A DNA stretch of 64,000 nucleotides from Cupriavidus basilensis. GTDB taxonomy: Bacteria > Pseudomonadota > Gammaproteobacteria > Burkholderiales > Burkholderiaceae. Positions 47,395 to 56,762 of the stretch are shown here, piece after piece. Made by a program: the position numbers and the translations under genes. A model generated the notes under the pieces. It was not told the DNA's origin. It saw only the letters and a program-made list of their open reading frames with translations, and ran no database searches. Numbering within the stretch: the stretch's first letter is position 1; every line of letters begins with the position of its first letter. The stretch spans positions 496,001 to 560,000 of the forward strand of contig NZ_CP010536.1 of NCBI RefSeq assembly GCF_000832305.1, given 5' to 3'.

Positions 47395-48972
47395 ATGACC
47401 CGCTTCCTGCGCCTTTGCAAGATCGTTTTCGTCATCCTCTACTACGGCCTCGACGAGCTCGTGCTGTCTGGCTTCAAGAGCCGCCGCATCCGTTTCCTGG
47501 TGCGTGTCATTACCATTGGCCGCAAGCTCGACATGCCCCGCGGCGAGCGCCTGCGCCTGGCCCTGACCCGGCTGGGCCCGATCTTCGTCAAGTTCGGCCA
47601 GGTGCTTTCCACCCGGCGCGACCTGATGCCCGAGGACATTGCCGACGAGCTCGCCAAGCTGCAGGACCAGGTGCCGCCGTTCGATTCGGTCGTGGCGGTC
47701 AAGATCATCGAGCGCTCGCTGGGCCGGAAACTGGCGACGCTGTTCGAGAGCTTCGACCACAAGCCGGTGGCCAGCGCGTCCATTGCCCAGGTTCACTTTG
47801 CCACCCTGAAGGGCGGCCCCAACCATGGCCGCGAAGTCGCGGTGAAGGTCCTGCGCCCGGGCATGCTGCCGGTCATCGACAGCGACCTGGCGCTGATGCG
47901 GGACCTGGCTGCCTGGCTTGAGCGTTTCTGGGCTGACGGCAAGCGCCTGAAGCCGCGCGAGGTCGTCGCCGAGTTCGACAAATACCTGCACGACGAGCTC
48001 GACCTGATGATCGAGGCCGCCAACGCCAGCCAGCTGCGCCGCAACTTTGCCGATACCAAGCTGCTCCTGGTGCCCGAGGTGTTCTGGGACTGGTGCAGCA
48101 GCGAGGTCTTCGTGATGGAGCGCATGCATGGGATCCCCATCTCGCGCACCGAGTCGCTCAGGGCGGCAGGCGTCGACATGCACCTGCTGGCGGAGGAGGG
48201 CGTGGAGATCTTCTTCACGCAGGTGTTCCGCGACGGGTTCTTCCATGCCGACATGCACCCGGGCAACATCCTGGTGTCGGTGGCGCCGCAGAGTTTTGGG
48301 CGCTACATCGCGCTGGACTTCGGCATCGTCGGCGCGCTGTCCGAGTTCGACAAGAACTACCTGGCGCAGAACTTCATCGCCTTCTTCCGCCGCGACTACC
48401 ATCGCGTGGCGTTGCTGCACGTGGAGTCGGGCTGGGTGCCGGCCCATACGCGGGTGGAGGAACTGGAGAGCGCGGTACGGGCGTGCTGCGAGCCCTATTT
48501 CGACAAGCCGCTCAAGGAGATCTCGCTGGGCATGGTGCTGATGCGCCTGTTCCAGACCTCGCGCCGCTTCAATGTCGAGATCCAGCCGCAACTGGTCCTG
48601 TTGCAGAAGACCTTGCTCAATATCGAAGGGCTGGGGCGCCAGCTCGATCCGGACCTGGACCTGTGGAAGACCGCCAAGCCCTTCCTCGAGAAATGGATGC
48701 ACGAGCAGGTCGGCTGGAAGGGCGCCTGGGAGCGCATCCAGGTGGAGGCCCCGCAATGGGCCAAGATGCTGCCTGACTTCCCGCGCCTGGCGCACCAGTT
48801 CCTCGAGCGCCGCGCCCTGGTCGACAATGGCCAGCAGGAGAAGCTGCTGGCCGCCCTGGTCGCCGAGCAGCGCCGCACCAACCGCCTGGTCGGCACGGCC
48901 TTGTTGCTGGTTGGCGGATTCATCGCCGGGGTGGTGCTGACCGAGCTGCTGGCCTGGGTTGGCTACTGGTAA
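47395..48972 (+). CDS. ubiB: Ubiquinone biosynthesis kinase-like protein UbiB
   Basis: A 525-residue atypical kinase/ATPase of the ABC1/ADCK family, needed for ubiquinone synthesis. The KxGQ motif is in [19 protein letters not shown]; the alanine-rich nucleotide loop is [13 protein letters not shown]; the metal motif is [12 protein letters not shown]. Two C-terminal membrane helices ([18 protein letters not shown]) anchor it. It follows ubiJ by about 105 bases. Confidence 0.96.
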   Translation: MTRFLRLCKIVFVILYYGLDELVLSGFKSRRIRFLVRVITIGRKLDMPRGERLRLALTRLGPIFVKFGQVLSTRRDLMPEDIADELAKLQDQVPPFDSVVAVKIIERSLGRKLATLFESFDHKPVASASIAQVHFATLKGGPNHGREVAVKVLRPGMLPVIDSDLALMRDLAAWLERFWADGKRLKPREVVAEFDKYLHDELDLMIEAANASQLRRNFADTKLLLVPEVFWDWCSSEVFVMERMHGIPISRTESLRAAGVDMHLLAEEGVEIFFTQVFRDGFFHADMHPGNILVSVAPQSFGRYIALDFGIVGALSEFDKNYLAQNFIAFFRRDYHRVALLHVESGWVPAHTRVEELESAVRACCEPYFDKPLKEISLGMVLMRLFQTSRRFNVEIQPQLVLLQKTLLNIEGLGRQLDPDLDLWKTAKPFLEKWMHEQVGWKGAWERIQVEAPQWAKMLPDFPRLAHQFLERRALVDNGQQEKLLAALVAEQRRTNRLVGTALLLVGGFIAGVVLTELLAWVGYW

Positions 48973-48983
48973 CGCACGGGATA

Positions 48984-49019
48984 GTGCCCCGAAATGCGCC
49001 CCGAATCGTGCCCCGAATC
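48984..49019. repeat. Three tandem 12-bp repeats before the methyltransferase gene
   Basis: GTGCCCCGAAAT, GCGCCCCGAATC and GTGCCCCGAATC follow each other directly after the ubiB stop. The period is a multiple of three, so the upstream extension of the methyltransferase frame would read as a four-residue repeat. I treat it as untranslated. Confidence 0.55.
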
Positions 49020-49060
49020 GCCCGGGTGGCGAGTGCAAGGTTGATGAAATGCAATGCAGT

Positions 49061-49065
49061 GGAGG
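49061..49065 (+). promoter_or_regulatory. Ribosome-binding site deciding a TTG start
   Basis: GGAGG lies 5 bases before TTG 49071 and makes it the preferred start of the methyltransferase over ATG 49044 and GTG 48984, neither of which has a comparable site. Confidence 0.6.
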
Positions 49066-49070
49066 CTAGC

Positions 49071-49706
49071 TTGACCAAATCCGATAACGCGCCGAACCAG
49101 GCTGCGGCCCCGCCAGCCTTTGCCACGCGCAACGCGGGGGATCCGGCTTTCTGGGATGAGCGCTTCGAGAAGGGCTTCATGCCCTGGGACCTGGGCGGCG
49201 TGCCGGCCGATTTCGAGGCCTTCGCCAGCGCGATGGCGCCGTGCCCAACGCTAATCCCGGGCTGTGGCAACGGCTGGGAAGCGGGGTGGCTCCATGCGCG
49301 CGGCTGGCCGGTGACCGCCATTGATTTCTCACCGGAGGCCGTGGCCAGCGCGCGCCGCTCGCTGGGGCCGGCCGGGGCCGTCGTGCACGAGGCGGATTTC
49401 TTTGCCTTCGCGCCCGAGCCTGCCTGTCAGTGGATTTACGAGCGGGCCTTCCTGTGCGCCTTGCCACCAGCCATGCGGGCCGGCTACGCCGCTCGCGTGG
49501 CGCAACTGCTGCCGCCGGGCGGGCTGCTGGCCGGCTACTTCTTCCTGGACGAGACGCGCGGCGGGCCGCCTTTCGCCATCCCCGAGGCAGAACTGCGCGC
49601 GCTGCTTGAGCCGGCCTTCGAACTGGTGCAGGCGCGGGCCGCCACGGGCTCGCTGCCGGTATTTGCCGGTCGCGAGCAGTGGCAGGTCTGGCGCCGCAGG
49701 GCTTAG
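49071..49706 (+). CDS. TPMT-family SAM-dependent methyltransferase
   Basis: A 211-residue methyltransferase of the thiopurine S-methyltransferase type. It has PAFWDERFEKGFMPWDLGG (the Trp/Arg substrate region), the SAM loop TLIPGCGNGWEAGWL, VTAIDFSPEAVASAR, and FDYIYERAFLCAL-like residues (YERAFLCALPPAMR). The likely start is TTG with a strong upstream GGAGG; ATG 49044 would add nine residues. It may methylate thiols or small toxic compounds. The natural substrate is not known. Confidence 0.85.
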   Translation: MTKSDNAPNQAAAPPAFATRNAGDPAFWDERFEKGFMPWDLGGVPADFEAFASAMAPCPTLIPGCGNGWEAGWLHARGWPVTAIDFSPEAVASARRSLGPAGAVVHEADFFAFAPEPACQWIYERAFLCALPPAMRAGYAARVAQLLPPGGLLAGYFFLDETRGGPPFAIPEAELRALLEPAFELVQARAATGSLPVFAGREQWQVWRRRA

Positions 49707-49741
49707 GTTTCAGGGTTCAGCCGCAGGCGCCAGCCTTTGCT

Positions 49742-50350
49742 TCAGCCGCGCACGCGGGCGTTGTGCTTGTCGTGGTAGATCGCGCGGCTGTCGCGGTTTT
49801 CGACGCGCTGGATGCCGCGCTGCTCGCCCGCGCCGACATGGCCGTTGGCGCCGGCACGCGCTTCGCGCCGATCCACGTGGGCCTGGCCGCGTTCGAGGCT
49901 GCCGGCCTCGCGGTTGGTGAGCGAGCCGTTGGCCACGCCTTTCTTGATGCGCTGCTCTTGGTTGATATTGCGCTGCACGTCGGCCTGCATGCGCTGCGAC
50001 GACGCGCTGGCGGGGTTGCCGGTGATGCCGTTATGCGTATCGTGCGCGATGTCGCGGCTCACGTTGTTCTCGGCACGCTGGATCGACGCCTGCTCGCGCG
50101 GCGAGACCGAGCCGTTGGCCAGGGCGTGCGCTTCCATGTGGTCCACGCGTGCGGTCTGCTTTTCCAGGCTGGCCGCTTCGCGCGTGCTCAGGCTGCCGGA
50201 TTTCAGGCCGTTCTCGATGCGCTGTTCCTGGTTGACGTTGCGCTGCACATCCTGCGAGACCGCCGCGGTCTGGGCGCTGGCCAGGCCGGCGCCGAGCAGG
50301 CCTGCGGCAATCATCAGGGTCTTGAGCATCTTGGTTTGGCGGTTCGACAT
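49742..50350 (-). CDS. Exported protein with two tandem 74-residue repeats, unknown function
   Basis: A 202-residue exported protein. The signal peptide ends near residue 26 (GLLGAGLASAQ). The mature part is two tandem copies of one unit, residues 34-107 and 124-197, with about 45 of 74 positions identical by eye. Each copy begins DVQRN-NQEQRI, carries GSL-REA-SLE and ends in HD-HN. It is highly charged, with no cysteine, and probably helical. GGAGAAC precedes the start. I recognise no characterised family; periplasmic location is predicted. Confidence 0.75.
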   Translation of the reverse strand: MSNRQTKMLKTLMIAAGLLGAGLASAQTAAVSQDVQRNVNQEQRIENGLKSGSLSTREAASLEKQTARVDHMEAHALANGSVSPREQASIQRAENNVSRDIAHDTHNGITGNPASASSQRMQADVQRNINQEQRIKKGVANGSLTNREAGSLERGQAHVDRREARAGANGHVGAGEQRGIQRVENRDSRAIYHDKHNARVRG

Positions 50351-50798
50351 GGTGTTCTCCTTTTCCTCATTGGGTCGTGTGCGGCAGCGTGGCTCGTGGG
50401 CGCGGCGCCCGATGTTGCTGCCTTGGCTTCCTTAATGCGCGCCGGGCACGGCGCGCTGACGCAGGGTTTGTAAGCTGTGTAACCGCGCGTAAGCCGCAAG
50501 CCTTGCGCACCATGGCGGGGCGCCGAGGCCGTGGCGGGCATCCGCAGCGCAGTCCACGTCACCTGTGGCGCCGGGGCTGCACCGTGCCGGGCAATTTCCG
50601 CGTGGCAACGGGTTTTTTTCTCGCCGCGCCGCAGGCGTCGCTATAATCCGCGTTTTGATTCGGCTACGACCGCAGGCTAGCTCAGCCACCCATGCGGCCC
50701 CGACCGATGAATTGGACTCCGGGCAAGGCTGGCCGCAAATCCCGCCTCACCGGCAACCGGTTTCTCGCCGCAAGGGCACTTTGGGATAGGGCAGCAGC
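50351..50798. other. 448-bp divergent intergenic region
   Basis: This gap between the exported repeat protein and the symporter contains no supported gene. The short open frames here have no ribosome-binding site or recognisable sequence. It holds a good -10-like hexamer (TATAAT at 50642) and a T-run at 50613-50619. Confidence 0.55.
50642..50647 (+). promoter_or_regulatory. Candidate -10 element upstream of the symporter
   Basis: A perfect TATAAT lies about 152 bases before the symporter start in GC-rich DNA. No good -35 hexamer sits at 16-18 bases, so it may be a weak or activator-dependent promoter with a long leader. Confidence 0.4.
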
Positions 50799-52235
50799 AT
50801 GCTGATCTGGTTCGTCATCATCTATTGGGTAATCTCCGTCGGCATTGGCCTGTGGGCCGCGCTGCGCGTGCGCAACGCCACCGACTTCGCGGTCGCCGGC
50901 CGCAGCCTGCCGTTCTATATCGTCACCGCCACCGTGTTCGCGACATGGTTCGGCTCGGAGACGGTGCTGGGCATCCCCGCGGTTTTCCTCAAGGAAGGCT
51001 TGTCCGGCGTGGTGTCCGATCCTTTTGGTTCCTCGCTCTGCCTGATCCTGGTCGGCCTGTTCTTCGCGCGCCCGCTGTACCGGATGAACCTGCTCACCAT
51101 CGGCGATTACTATCACAATCGCTACGGGCGGCTGGCCGAGGTGCTGACCACGCTGTGCATCGTGATGTCCTACCTGGGCTGGGTTGCCGCGCAGATCAAG
51201 GCGCTCGGGCTGGTGTTCTTCACCGTCTCGGACGGTGCGCTGTCGCAGGAAACCGGCATGATGATCGGGGCCGCCAGCGTGCTGGTGTACACCCTGTTCG
51301 GCGGCATGTGGGCCGTGGCGGTGACCGACTTCATCCAGATGATCATCATCGTGATCGGGATGCTGTATATCGGCTATGAAGTCAGCGGCCAGGCCGGCGG
51401 CGTGGCCGCGGTGGTGTCGCATGCGGCGGCGGCCGGCAAGTTTGAATTCCTGCCCTCGCTGGACCTGATCCAGATCATCGGCTTCGCGGCCGCGCTGTTC
51501 ACCATGATGCTGGGATCGATCCCGCAGCAGGATGTGTTCCAGCGCGTGACCTCGTCGCGCACCGAGAAGATTGCCGGGCGCGCTTCGGTGCTGGGCGGCG
51601 TGCTTTACTTCTGCTTTGCCTTCATCCCGATGTTCCTGGCCTATTCGGCCACCATGATCGACCCGGAGATGGTGCAGAAGTACATCAACACCGATTCGCA
51701 GCTGATCCTGCCCAAGCTGATCCTGACGCACGCGCCCATGTTCGCCCAGGTGATGTTCTTCGGCGCGCTGCTGTCCGCCATCAAGAGCTGTGCCTCGGCG
51801 ACGCTGCTGGCACCGTCGGTCACCTTTGCCGAGAATATCCTGCGGCCCTATTTCCGCCATCTCGACGACCGCCGCTTCCTGCGCGTGATGCAGGCCGTGG
51901 TGCTGGTGTTCGCCGTGCTGGTGACGCTGTTCGCGCTGAACTCGCATCTGTCCATTTTCCATATGGTGGAAAATGCATATAAGGTCACCTTGGTGTCGTC
52001 GTTCGTCCCGCTGGCCTTTGGCATGTTCTGGAAGCCGGCCACGCGCCAGGGCGGCCTTGCCGCGATCATCCTCGGGTTGGTTTCCTGGCTGTGCTGCGAA
52101 GTCGCCTTCGCCGACGCGGCGGTGCCGCCGCAGATGGTCGGCCTGCTGGTCTCCATTGGCGGCATGGTGTTCGGCTCGCTGCTGCCGCAGTGGATCAACG
52201 ACCATCCGCGCGTCAAGGAAGTTCATCTGGCCTGA
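50799..52235 (+). CDS. Sodium:solute symporter family transporter
   Basis: A 478-residue inner-membrane protein with about 13 hydrophobic segments, beginning WFVIIYWVISVGIGLWAA. It has the SSS-family signatures RNATDFAVAGRSLPFYIVT and FATWFGSETVLGIPAVFLKE in the first segments, and SIPQQDVFQRVTSSRTEKIA later. It should couple inward sodium flux to uptake of a solute; proline, acetate or other solutes are possible. Confidence 0.9.
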   Translation: MLIWFVIIYWVISVGIGLWAALRVRNATDFAVAGRSLPFYIVTATVFATWFGSETVLGIPAVFLKEGLSGVVSDPFGSSLCLILVGLFFARPLYRMNLLTIGDYYHNRYGRLAEVLTTLCIVMSYLGWVAAQIKALGLVFFTVSDGALSQETGMMIGAASVLVYTLFGGMWAVAVTDFIQMIIIVIGMLYIGYEVSGQAGGVAAVVSHAAAAGKFEFLPSLDLIQIIGFAAALFTMMLGSIPQQDVFQRVTSSRTEKIAGRASVLGGVLYFCFAFIPMFLAYSATMIDPEMVQKYINTDSQLILPKLILTHAPMFAQVMFFGALLSAIKSCASATLLAPSVTFAENILRPYFRHLDDRRFLRVMQAVVLVFAVLVTLFALNSHLSIFHMVENAYKVTLVSSFVPLAFGMFWKPATRQGGLAAIILGLVSWLCCEVAFADAAVPPQMVGLLVSIGGMVFGSLLPQWINDHPRVKEVHLA

Positions 52236-52320
52236 GCGTTGCGGGCATCCGGCGGGTCGCGCGTGGCTTCGAAGGCATTTCCTGCTCTTTTTCCGCCGGC
52301 CCGGCGTTCTCAGAACGGTT

Positions 52321-52326
52321 TATAAT
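52321..52326 (+). promoter_or_regulatory. Candidate -10 element for fmdB - DUF502 - aspS
   Basis: A perfect TATAAT lies about 109 bases before the zinc-ribbon gene, in the gap after the symporter. The -35 region is poor. Its position suits the promoter of the fmdB - DUF502 - aspS transcript. Confidence 0.45.
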
Positions 52327-52434
52327 TCAAGGCTTTGCACCGCAAGGTGCGCGCGCGGGAGTGGCAACTTCCCGCTCGGCGCGGCCTCGCGATTCCATCC
52401 AATTTCCGTTCCAGACTCCTTGCGGAGAGCCACT

Positions 52435-52794
52435 ATGCCGATCTATGCCTATCGTTGCGACGCCTGCGGCCACGGGCGCGATGTGCTGCAGAAAATGAGC
52501 GATGCCCCGCTCACCGACTGCACATCCTGCGGCGCGAAGGGCACGTTCAAGAAACAACTGACCGCCGCGGGCTTCCAGCTCAAGGGGTCGGGCTGGTACG
52601 TCACCGATTTCCGCGGTGGCAACAGTGGCACGTCCGCTGCGCCCGCCACCGCGGCCGCGGGCAGCGCCACCGAGGGCAAGAGCGAAGCAGCGGCACCGGC
52701 CTCGTCCGGCGCAGCCACGGATTCCTCCAGCACCGTCAGCACGGCGCCGACCAGCACTGCCGGCGGTTCCGGCAGTGCCGTCGCCAGCCATTGA
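52435..52794 (+). CDS. FmdB-family zinc-ribbon protein
   Basis: A 119-residue protein. Residues 1-43 form the FmdB zinc ribbon, with CDACG at 9-13 and CTSCG further on, starting MPIYAYRCDACGHG. The C-terminal half is Ala/Ser/Thr-rich and probably disordered. CGGAGAG precedes the start. It is 14 bases upstream of the DUF502 gene and near aspS, a conserved order. It is thought to be a small regulatory protein; its role is unclear. Confidence 0.9.
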   Translation: MPIYAYRCDACGHGRDVLQKMSDAPLTDCTSCGAKGTFKKQLTAAGFQLKGSGWYVTDFRGGNSGTSAAPATAAAGSATEGKSEAAAPASSGAATDSSSTVSTAPTSTAGGSGSAVASH

Positions 52795-52808
52795 AGGCAG
52801 AACGCATC

Positions 52809-53507
52809 GTGCCGGCGAAGAAGACTTCCGCCCTCAAGACCTGGTTCCTCACCGGGCTATTGGTGCTGGTGCCGCTGGGCATCACGCTGTGGGTGTTGAA
52901 CCTGGTCATCAGCACCATGGACCAGAGCCTGGCGCTGCTGCCTGAAGCCTGGCAGCCGGTCCAGCTGTTCAAGGTGCGCATCCCGGGCCTGGGCGCCATC
53001 CTGACGGTGGTGTTCATCCTGCTGGTCGGCCTGCTGGCCCACAACTTCATCGGCCAGCGCCTGGTGCGCTGGTGGGAAGCGCTGCTGCGCCATATCCCGG
53101 TGGTCGGGCCGATCTACACCAGCGTCAAGCAGGTCTCGGATACGCTGCTCTCCTCGTCCGGTAATGCCTTTCGCAAGGCGCTGCTGGTGCAGTACCCGCG
53201 TGAGGGTTCGTGGACCATCGCATTCCTCACCGGCCGTCCCGGCGGCGATGTGCAGAATCATCTGCAGGGCGAGTATGTCAGCGTCTACGTGCCGACCACG
53301 CCTAATCCGACCTCGGGCTTCTTCCTGATGATGCCCAAGGCCGATACCATCGAACTCGACATGACCGTCGACGCCGCGCTGAAGTACATCGTCTCGATGG
53401 GCGTGGTGGCGCCGACCGAGCTGCCGCGCAAGAGCGGCTCGGTGCGCGCCGGCGAGGAGGAGGCGGAAGCCCTCGCCGAGTCCGCCGGCTCATCGCATTC
53501 AAATTGA
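52809..53507 (+). CDS. DUF502-family membrane protein
   Basis: A 232-residue inner-membrane protein. Two N-terminal membrane segments are visible ([20 protein letters not shown] and [19 protein letters not shown]), followed by [20 protein letters not shown], the core DUF502 motif. It starts with GTG 52809 and ends in an acidic tail. It lies directly between fmdB and aspS. The function is unknown. Confidence 0.9.
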   Translation: MPAKKTSALKTWFLTGLLVLVPLGITLWVLNLVISTMDQSLALLPEAWQPVQLFKVRIPGLGAILTVVFILLVGLLAHNFIGQRLVRWWEALLRHIPVVGPIYTSVKQVSDTLLSSSGNAFRKALLVQYPREGSWTIAFLTGRPGGDVQNHLQGEYVSVYVPTTPNPTSGFFLMMPKADTIELDMTVDAALKYIVSMGVVAPTELPRKSGSVRAGEEEAEALAESAGSSHSN

Positions 53508-53550
53508 TCGCCGGCCGCATCGGCGGCCGCGTTATTCCGGGAATTCTCTT

Positions 53551-55356
53551 ATGTCCTCCATGCGTACTCACTATTGCGGTCTCGTGACCGAACAACTGTC
53601 GGGCCAAGAAGTGGCTCTCACCGGCTGGGTGCAGCGTCGCCGCGATCACGGTGGCGTGATCTTCATCGACCTGCGCGACCGCGAAGGCCTGGTGCAGGTG
53701 GTGTGCGATCCCGATCGTCCCGAGATGTTCAAGGCCGCTGAAGAGATCCGCAACGAGTTCTGCGTGCGCATCACCGGCAAGGTGCGTCCCCGTCCGGCCG
53801 GCACCGAGAACGCCAACCTGACCTCGGGCAAGATCGAGGTGCTGTGCCATGAGCTGACCGTGCTCAACCCGTCGGTCACGCCCCCGTTCCAGCTCGATGA
53901 CGACAACCTGTCCGAGACCACCCGCCTGACGCACCGCGTGCTGGACCTGCGCCGCCCGCAGATGCAGTACAACCTGCGCCTGCGCTACAAGGTGGCCATG
54001 GAAGTGCGCAAGTACCTGGACGCGCAAGGCTTCATCGACATCGAGACCCCGATGCTGGGCAAGAGCACGCCCGAAGGCGCGCGGGATTACCTGGTGCCGT
54101 CGCGGACCAACCCGGGCCACTTCTTCGCGCTGCCGCAATCGCCGCAGATCTTCAAGCAGATGCTGATGGTGTCGGGCTTCGACCGCTACTACCAGATCAC
54201 CAAGTGCTTCCGCGACGAGGACCTGCGCGCCGACCGCCAGCCCGAGTTCACGCAGATCGACTGCGAAACCTCGTTCCTGAACGAGCAGGAGATCCGCGAC
54301 CTGTTCGAGGACATGATGCGCACGGTGTTCAAGAACGCCATCGATGTCGACCTGGACGCCAGCTTCCCCGTGATGGAATTCCGCGAGGCCATGGCCCGCT
54401 TCGGTTCGGACAAGCCTGACCTGCGCGTCAAGCTCGAGTTCACCGAACTGACCGACGCCATGAAGGACGTCGACTTCAAGGTGTTCTCCGGCCCCGCCAA
54501 CAGCGAGAACGGCCGCGTGGTCGGCCTGTGCGTGCCGGGCGGCGCCGCCATCTCGCGCAGCGAGATCGATGCCTACACCCAGTTCGTCGCCATCTATGGC
54601 GCCAAGGGCCTGGCCTGGATCAAGGTCAACGAAGTGGCCAAGGGCCGCGACGGCCTGCAATCGCCGATCGTCAAGAACCTGCACGACGCGGCCATCGCCG
54701 AGATCCTGAAGCGCACCGGCGCCAAGGACGGCGACATCATCTTCTTCGGCGCGGACAAGGCCAAGGTCGTCAACGACGCCATCGGCGGCCTGCGCCTGAA
54801 GATCGGCCACTCCGAGTTCGGCAAGACCCATGGCCTGTTCGAGGACGTGTGGAAGCCGCTGTGGGTGATCGACTTCCCGATGTTCGAGTACGACGAAGAA
54901 GATGCCCGCTGGGTCGCCATGCACCACCCGTTCACCAGCCCCAAGGACGAGCACCTGCAATACCTGGAAACCGATCCGGGCAAGTGCATCGCCAAGGCCT
55001 ACGACATGGTCCTGAACGGCTGGGAAATGGGCGGTGGCTCGGTGCGGATCTTCCGTGAGGACGTGCAAAGCAAGGTGTTCCGCGCCCTGAAGATCGGCGA
55101 GGAAGAAGCCCGTGCCAAGTTCGGCTACCTGCTGGACGCGCTGCAATACGGCGCGCCCCCGCACGGCGGCCTGGCCTTCGGCCTGGATCGCATCGTCACC
55201 ATGATGGCCGGCGCCGATTCGATCCGCGACGTGATCGCCTTCCCCAAGACCCAGCGCGCGCAAGACCTGCTCACGCAAGCCCCGAGCTCGGTCGACGAGA
55301 AGCAACTGCGCGAACTGCATATCCGCCTGCGCGCCGCGGAGCCGAAGACGGCCTGA
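53551..55356 (+). CDS. aspS: Aspartyl-tRNA synthetase, probably non-discriminating
   Basis: A 601-residue class II synthetase that charges tRNA with aspartate. The N-terminal OB-fold has [20 protein letters not shown]; motif 2 is [19 protein letters not shown]; motif 3 is [15 protein letters not shown]. His33 and Gly84 match the pair reported in non-discriminating AspRS of Pseudomonas aeruginosa, so it likely also charges tRNA-Asn. An ATG nine bases downstream (MRTHYCG) is an alternative start. Confidence 0.98.
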   Translation: MSSMRTHYCGLVTEQLSGQEVALTGWVQRRRDHGGVIFIDLRDREGLVQVVCDPDRPEMFKAAEEIRNEFCVRITGKVRPRPAGTENANLTSGKIEVLCHELTVLNPSVTPPFQLDDDNLSETTRLTHRVLDLRRPQMQYNLRLRYKVAMEVRKYLDAQGFIDIETPMLGKSTPEGARDYLVPSRTNPGHFFALPQSPQIFKQMLMVSGFDRYYQITKCFRDEDLRADRQPEFTQIDCETSFLNEQEIRDLFEDMMRTVFKNAIDVDLDASFPVMEFREAMARFGSDKPDLRVKLEFTELTDAMKDVDFKVFSGPANSENGRVVGLCVPGGAAISRSEIDAYTQFVAIYGAKGLAWIKVNEVAKGRDGLQSPIVKNLHDAAIAEILKRTGAKDGDIIFFGADKAKVVNDAIGGLRLKIGHSEFGKTHGLFEDVWKPLWVIDFPMFEYDEEDARWVAMHHPFTSPKDEHLQYLETDPGKCIAKAYDMVLNGWEMGGGSVRIFREDVQSKVFRALKIGEEEARAKFGYLLDALQYGAPPHGGLAFGLDRIVTMMAGADSIRDVIAFPKTQRAQDLLTQAPSSVDEKQLRELHIRLRAAEPKTA

Positions 55357-55376
55357 GCCGGGATTCGGACTGCTTG

Positions 55377-55410
55377 AAAAGGCCGCGCGACAGCGCGGCC
55401 TTTTTGTTTT
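55377..55410. terminator. Rho-independent terminator after aspS
   Basis: AAAAGGCCGCGC and GCGCGGCCTTTTT flank a GACA loop, giving a perfect bidirectional terminator. It ends aspS and also serves the convergent transporter gene 12 bases away. Confidence 0.95.
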
Positions 55411-55421
55411 ATTCCTTCGCC

Positions 55422-56729
55422 CTAAACGCTCGCCGCGGTTGCGGGCAGGCCTGCCTCTCGCCCCCTGCCCACCCGCCCCACCCACACCACGCACACCAGC
55501 GATAGCATCGCAGATCCCGCATAGAACACCGCCATCGGCCACCACTGCGGGAAGAACCTGTCCGCCAGCAGCGTTGCCAGCAGCGGTGTCAGGCCGCCGG
55601 CGAAGGCGCCGCACACCTGGTACGACAGCGAGATGGCGGTGTAGCGGATGCGCGCGGCGAACATGCCGGTGACAAAGCCGGCAATGACGGCGTAGTAGCC
55701 CGATTCGCATAGCGTGGCGATGGCGATGCCCAGGAATACCGTGTGCGGCTGCCCCATGCGCACCAGGGGCAGCATGGCGAACGGCACCACGATGGCGCAA
55801 GCGGCGACGATGGCGAGCACGCGCCAGGTGCCGAAGCGGTCCGCCAGATGCGCCGCGCCCAGTTGCACGAAGAACTGCAGTACCGCCACCCAGAACATGC
55901 AGTCGAGGATCATTGCCCGGTCCAGCGCCAGGTACTGCGTCGCATACGAGATCATGAAGATGTTGCTGAAGTACACGCCGGCGATGCCGTACACGTTGGC
56001 GCCGATCGCCAGCACGATCAGCGGCCACGCGCGTAGTGCTTCGGCCAGTGGCCGGCCGGCCACGTCGCCGGCGGCCCGCATGGCCTCGAATTCGGGTGAT
56101 TCATTGACCGACCGCCGGACCACGAAGCCGACCGCCAGCAGCACCGCGCTGGCCAGGAAGGGCAGGCGCCAGCCCCATTGCATGAGGGCGTCGTGATCGA
56201 GCCGGCCCACGGCGCTGAAGGCCAGCATCGACAGGATCAGCCCGCCTGCGCTGCCCAGCTGCGCGAACGAGGCGAAGAAGGTACGCCGGCTGGCTGGCGC
56301 GTGCTCGCCTGCCAGCAACACCGCACCGCCCCATTCGCCGCCGACCGCGATGCCCTGCAGCACGCGCAGCGCCACCAGCGCCACGGGCGCGATCCATCCG
56401 GCCTGCGCATACGTAGGCAGGCAGCCGATCAGCACCGTGGCGATGGCCATCAAGGACAGCGTGCCCATGAGCGCGCGCTTGCGCCCAAGGCGATCGCCGA
56501 TGCGGCCGAACAGCACGCCGCCAATGGGCCGCGCCAGAAAGCCGATGGCGAACGAGCCGAACGAGGCCAGCAGGCTCAGCAGGCGACTCTCCCCGGGGAA
56601 GAACAGCGGCCCGAACACTAGCGCCGCGGCGGTGGCGTAGCTGTAGAAGTCATACCACTCGATGGTGGTGCCGACAAAGGATGCCAGGGCCGCGCGGCGT
56701 GGCTGGGGAGCAGGCTGGGTAGTCTGCAT
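55422..56729 (-). CDS. MFS transporter, metabolite:proton symporter (MHS) family
   Basis: A 435-residue protein with 12 predicted membrane segments. VGTTIEWYDFYSYATAAALV near the N-terminus and FGRIGDRLGRKRALMGTLSL in loop 2-3 are typical of MHS proteins such as ProP, ShiA and dicarboxylate symporters. AGGAGACC precedes the start. It lies 33 bases downstream of the guanidino hydrolase on the same strand, so it may import that enzyme's substrate. Confidence 0.9.
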   Translation of the reverse strand: MQTTQPAPQPRRAALASFVGTTIEWYDFYSYATAAALVFGPLFFPGESRLLSLLASFGSFAIGFLARPIGGVLFGRIGDRLGRKRALMGTLSLMAIATVLIGCLPTYAQAGWIAPVALVALRVLQGIAVGGEWGGAVLLAGEHAPASRRTFFASFAQLGSAGGLILSMLAFSAVGRLDHDALMQWGWRLPFLASAVLLAVGFVVRRSVNESPEFEAMRAAGDVAGRPLAEALRAWPLIVLAIGANVYGIAGVYFSNIFMISYATQYLALDRAMILDCMFWVAVLQFFVQLGAAHLADRFGTWRVLAIVAACAIVVPFAMLPLVRMGQPHTVFLGIAIATLCESGYYAVIAGFVTGMFAARIRYTAISLSYQVCGAFAGGLTPLLATLLADRFFPQWWPMAVFYAGSAMLSLVCVVWVGRVGRGREAGLPATAASV

Positions 56730-56762
56730 GGTGGGTCTCCTGATGATTGTCCGGGGAGGGAT

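Noticed and set aside
48984..49070. GTG start of the methyltransferase at 48984
   Set aside because: It would translate the 12-bp repeat, lacks a ribosome-binding site, and TTG 49071 has a strong GGAGG.
53302..56028. 908-codon minus-strand open frame across aspS
   Set aside because: It covers aspS in antisense and only part of the transporter in the wrong frame; no recognisable protein.
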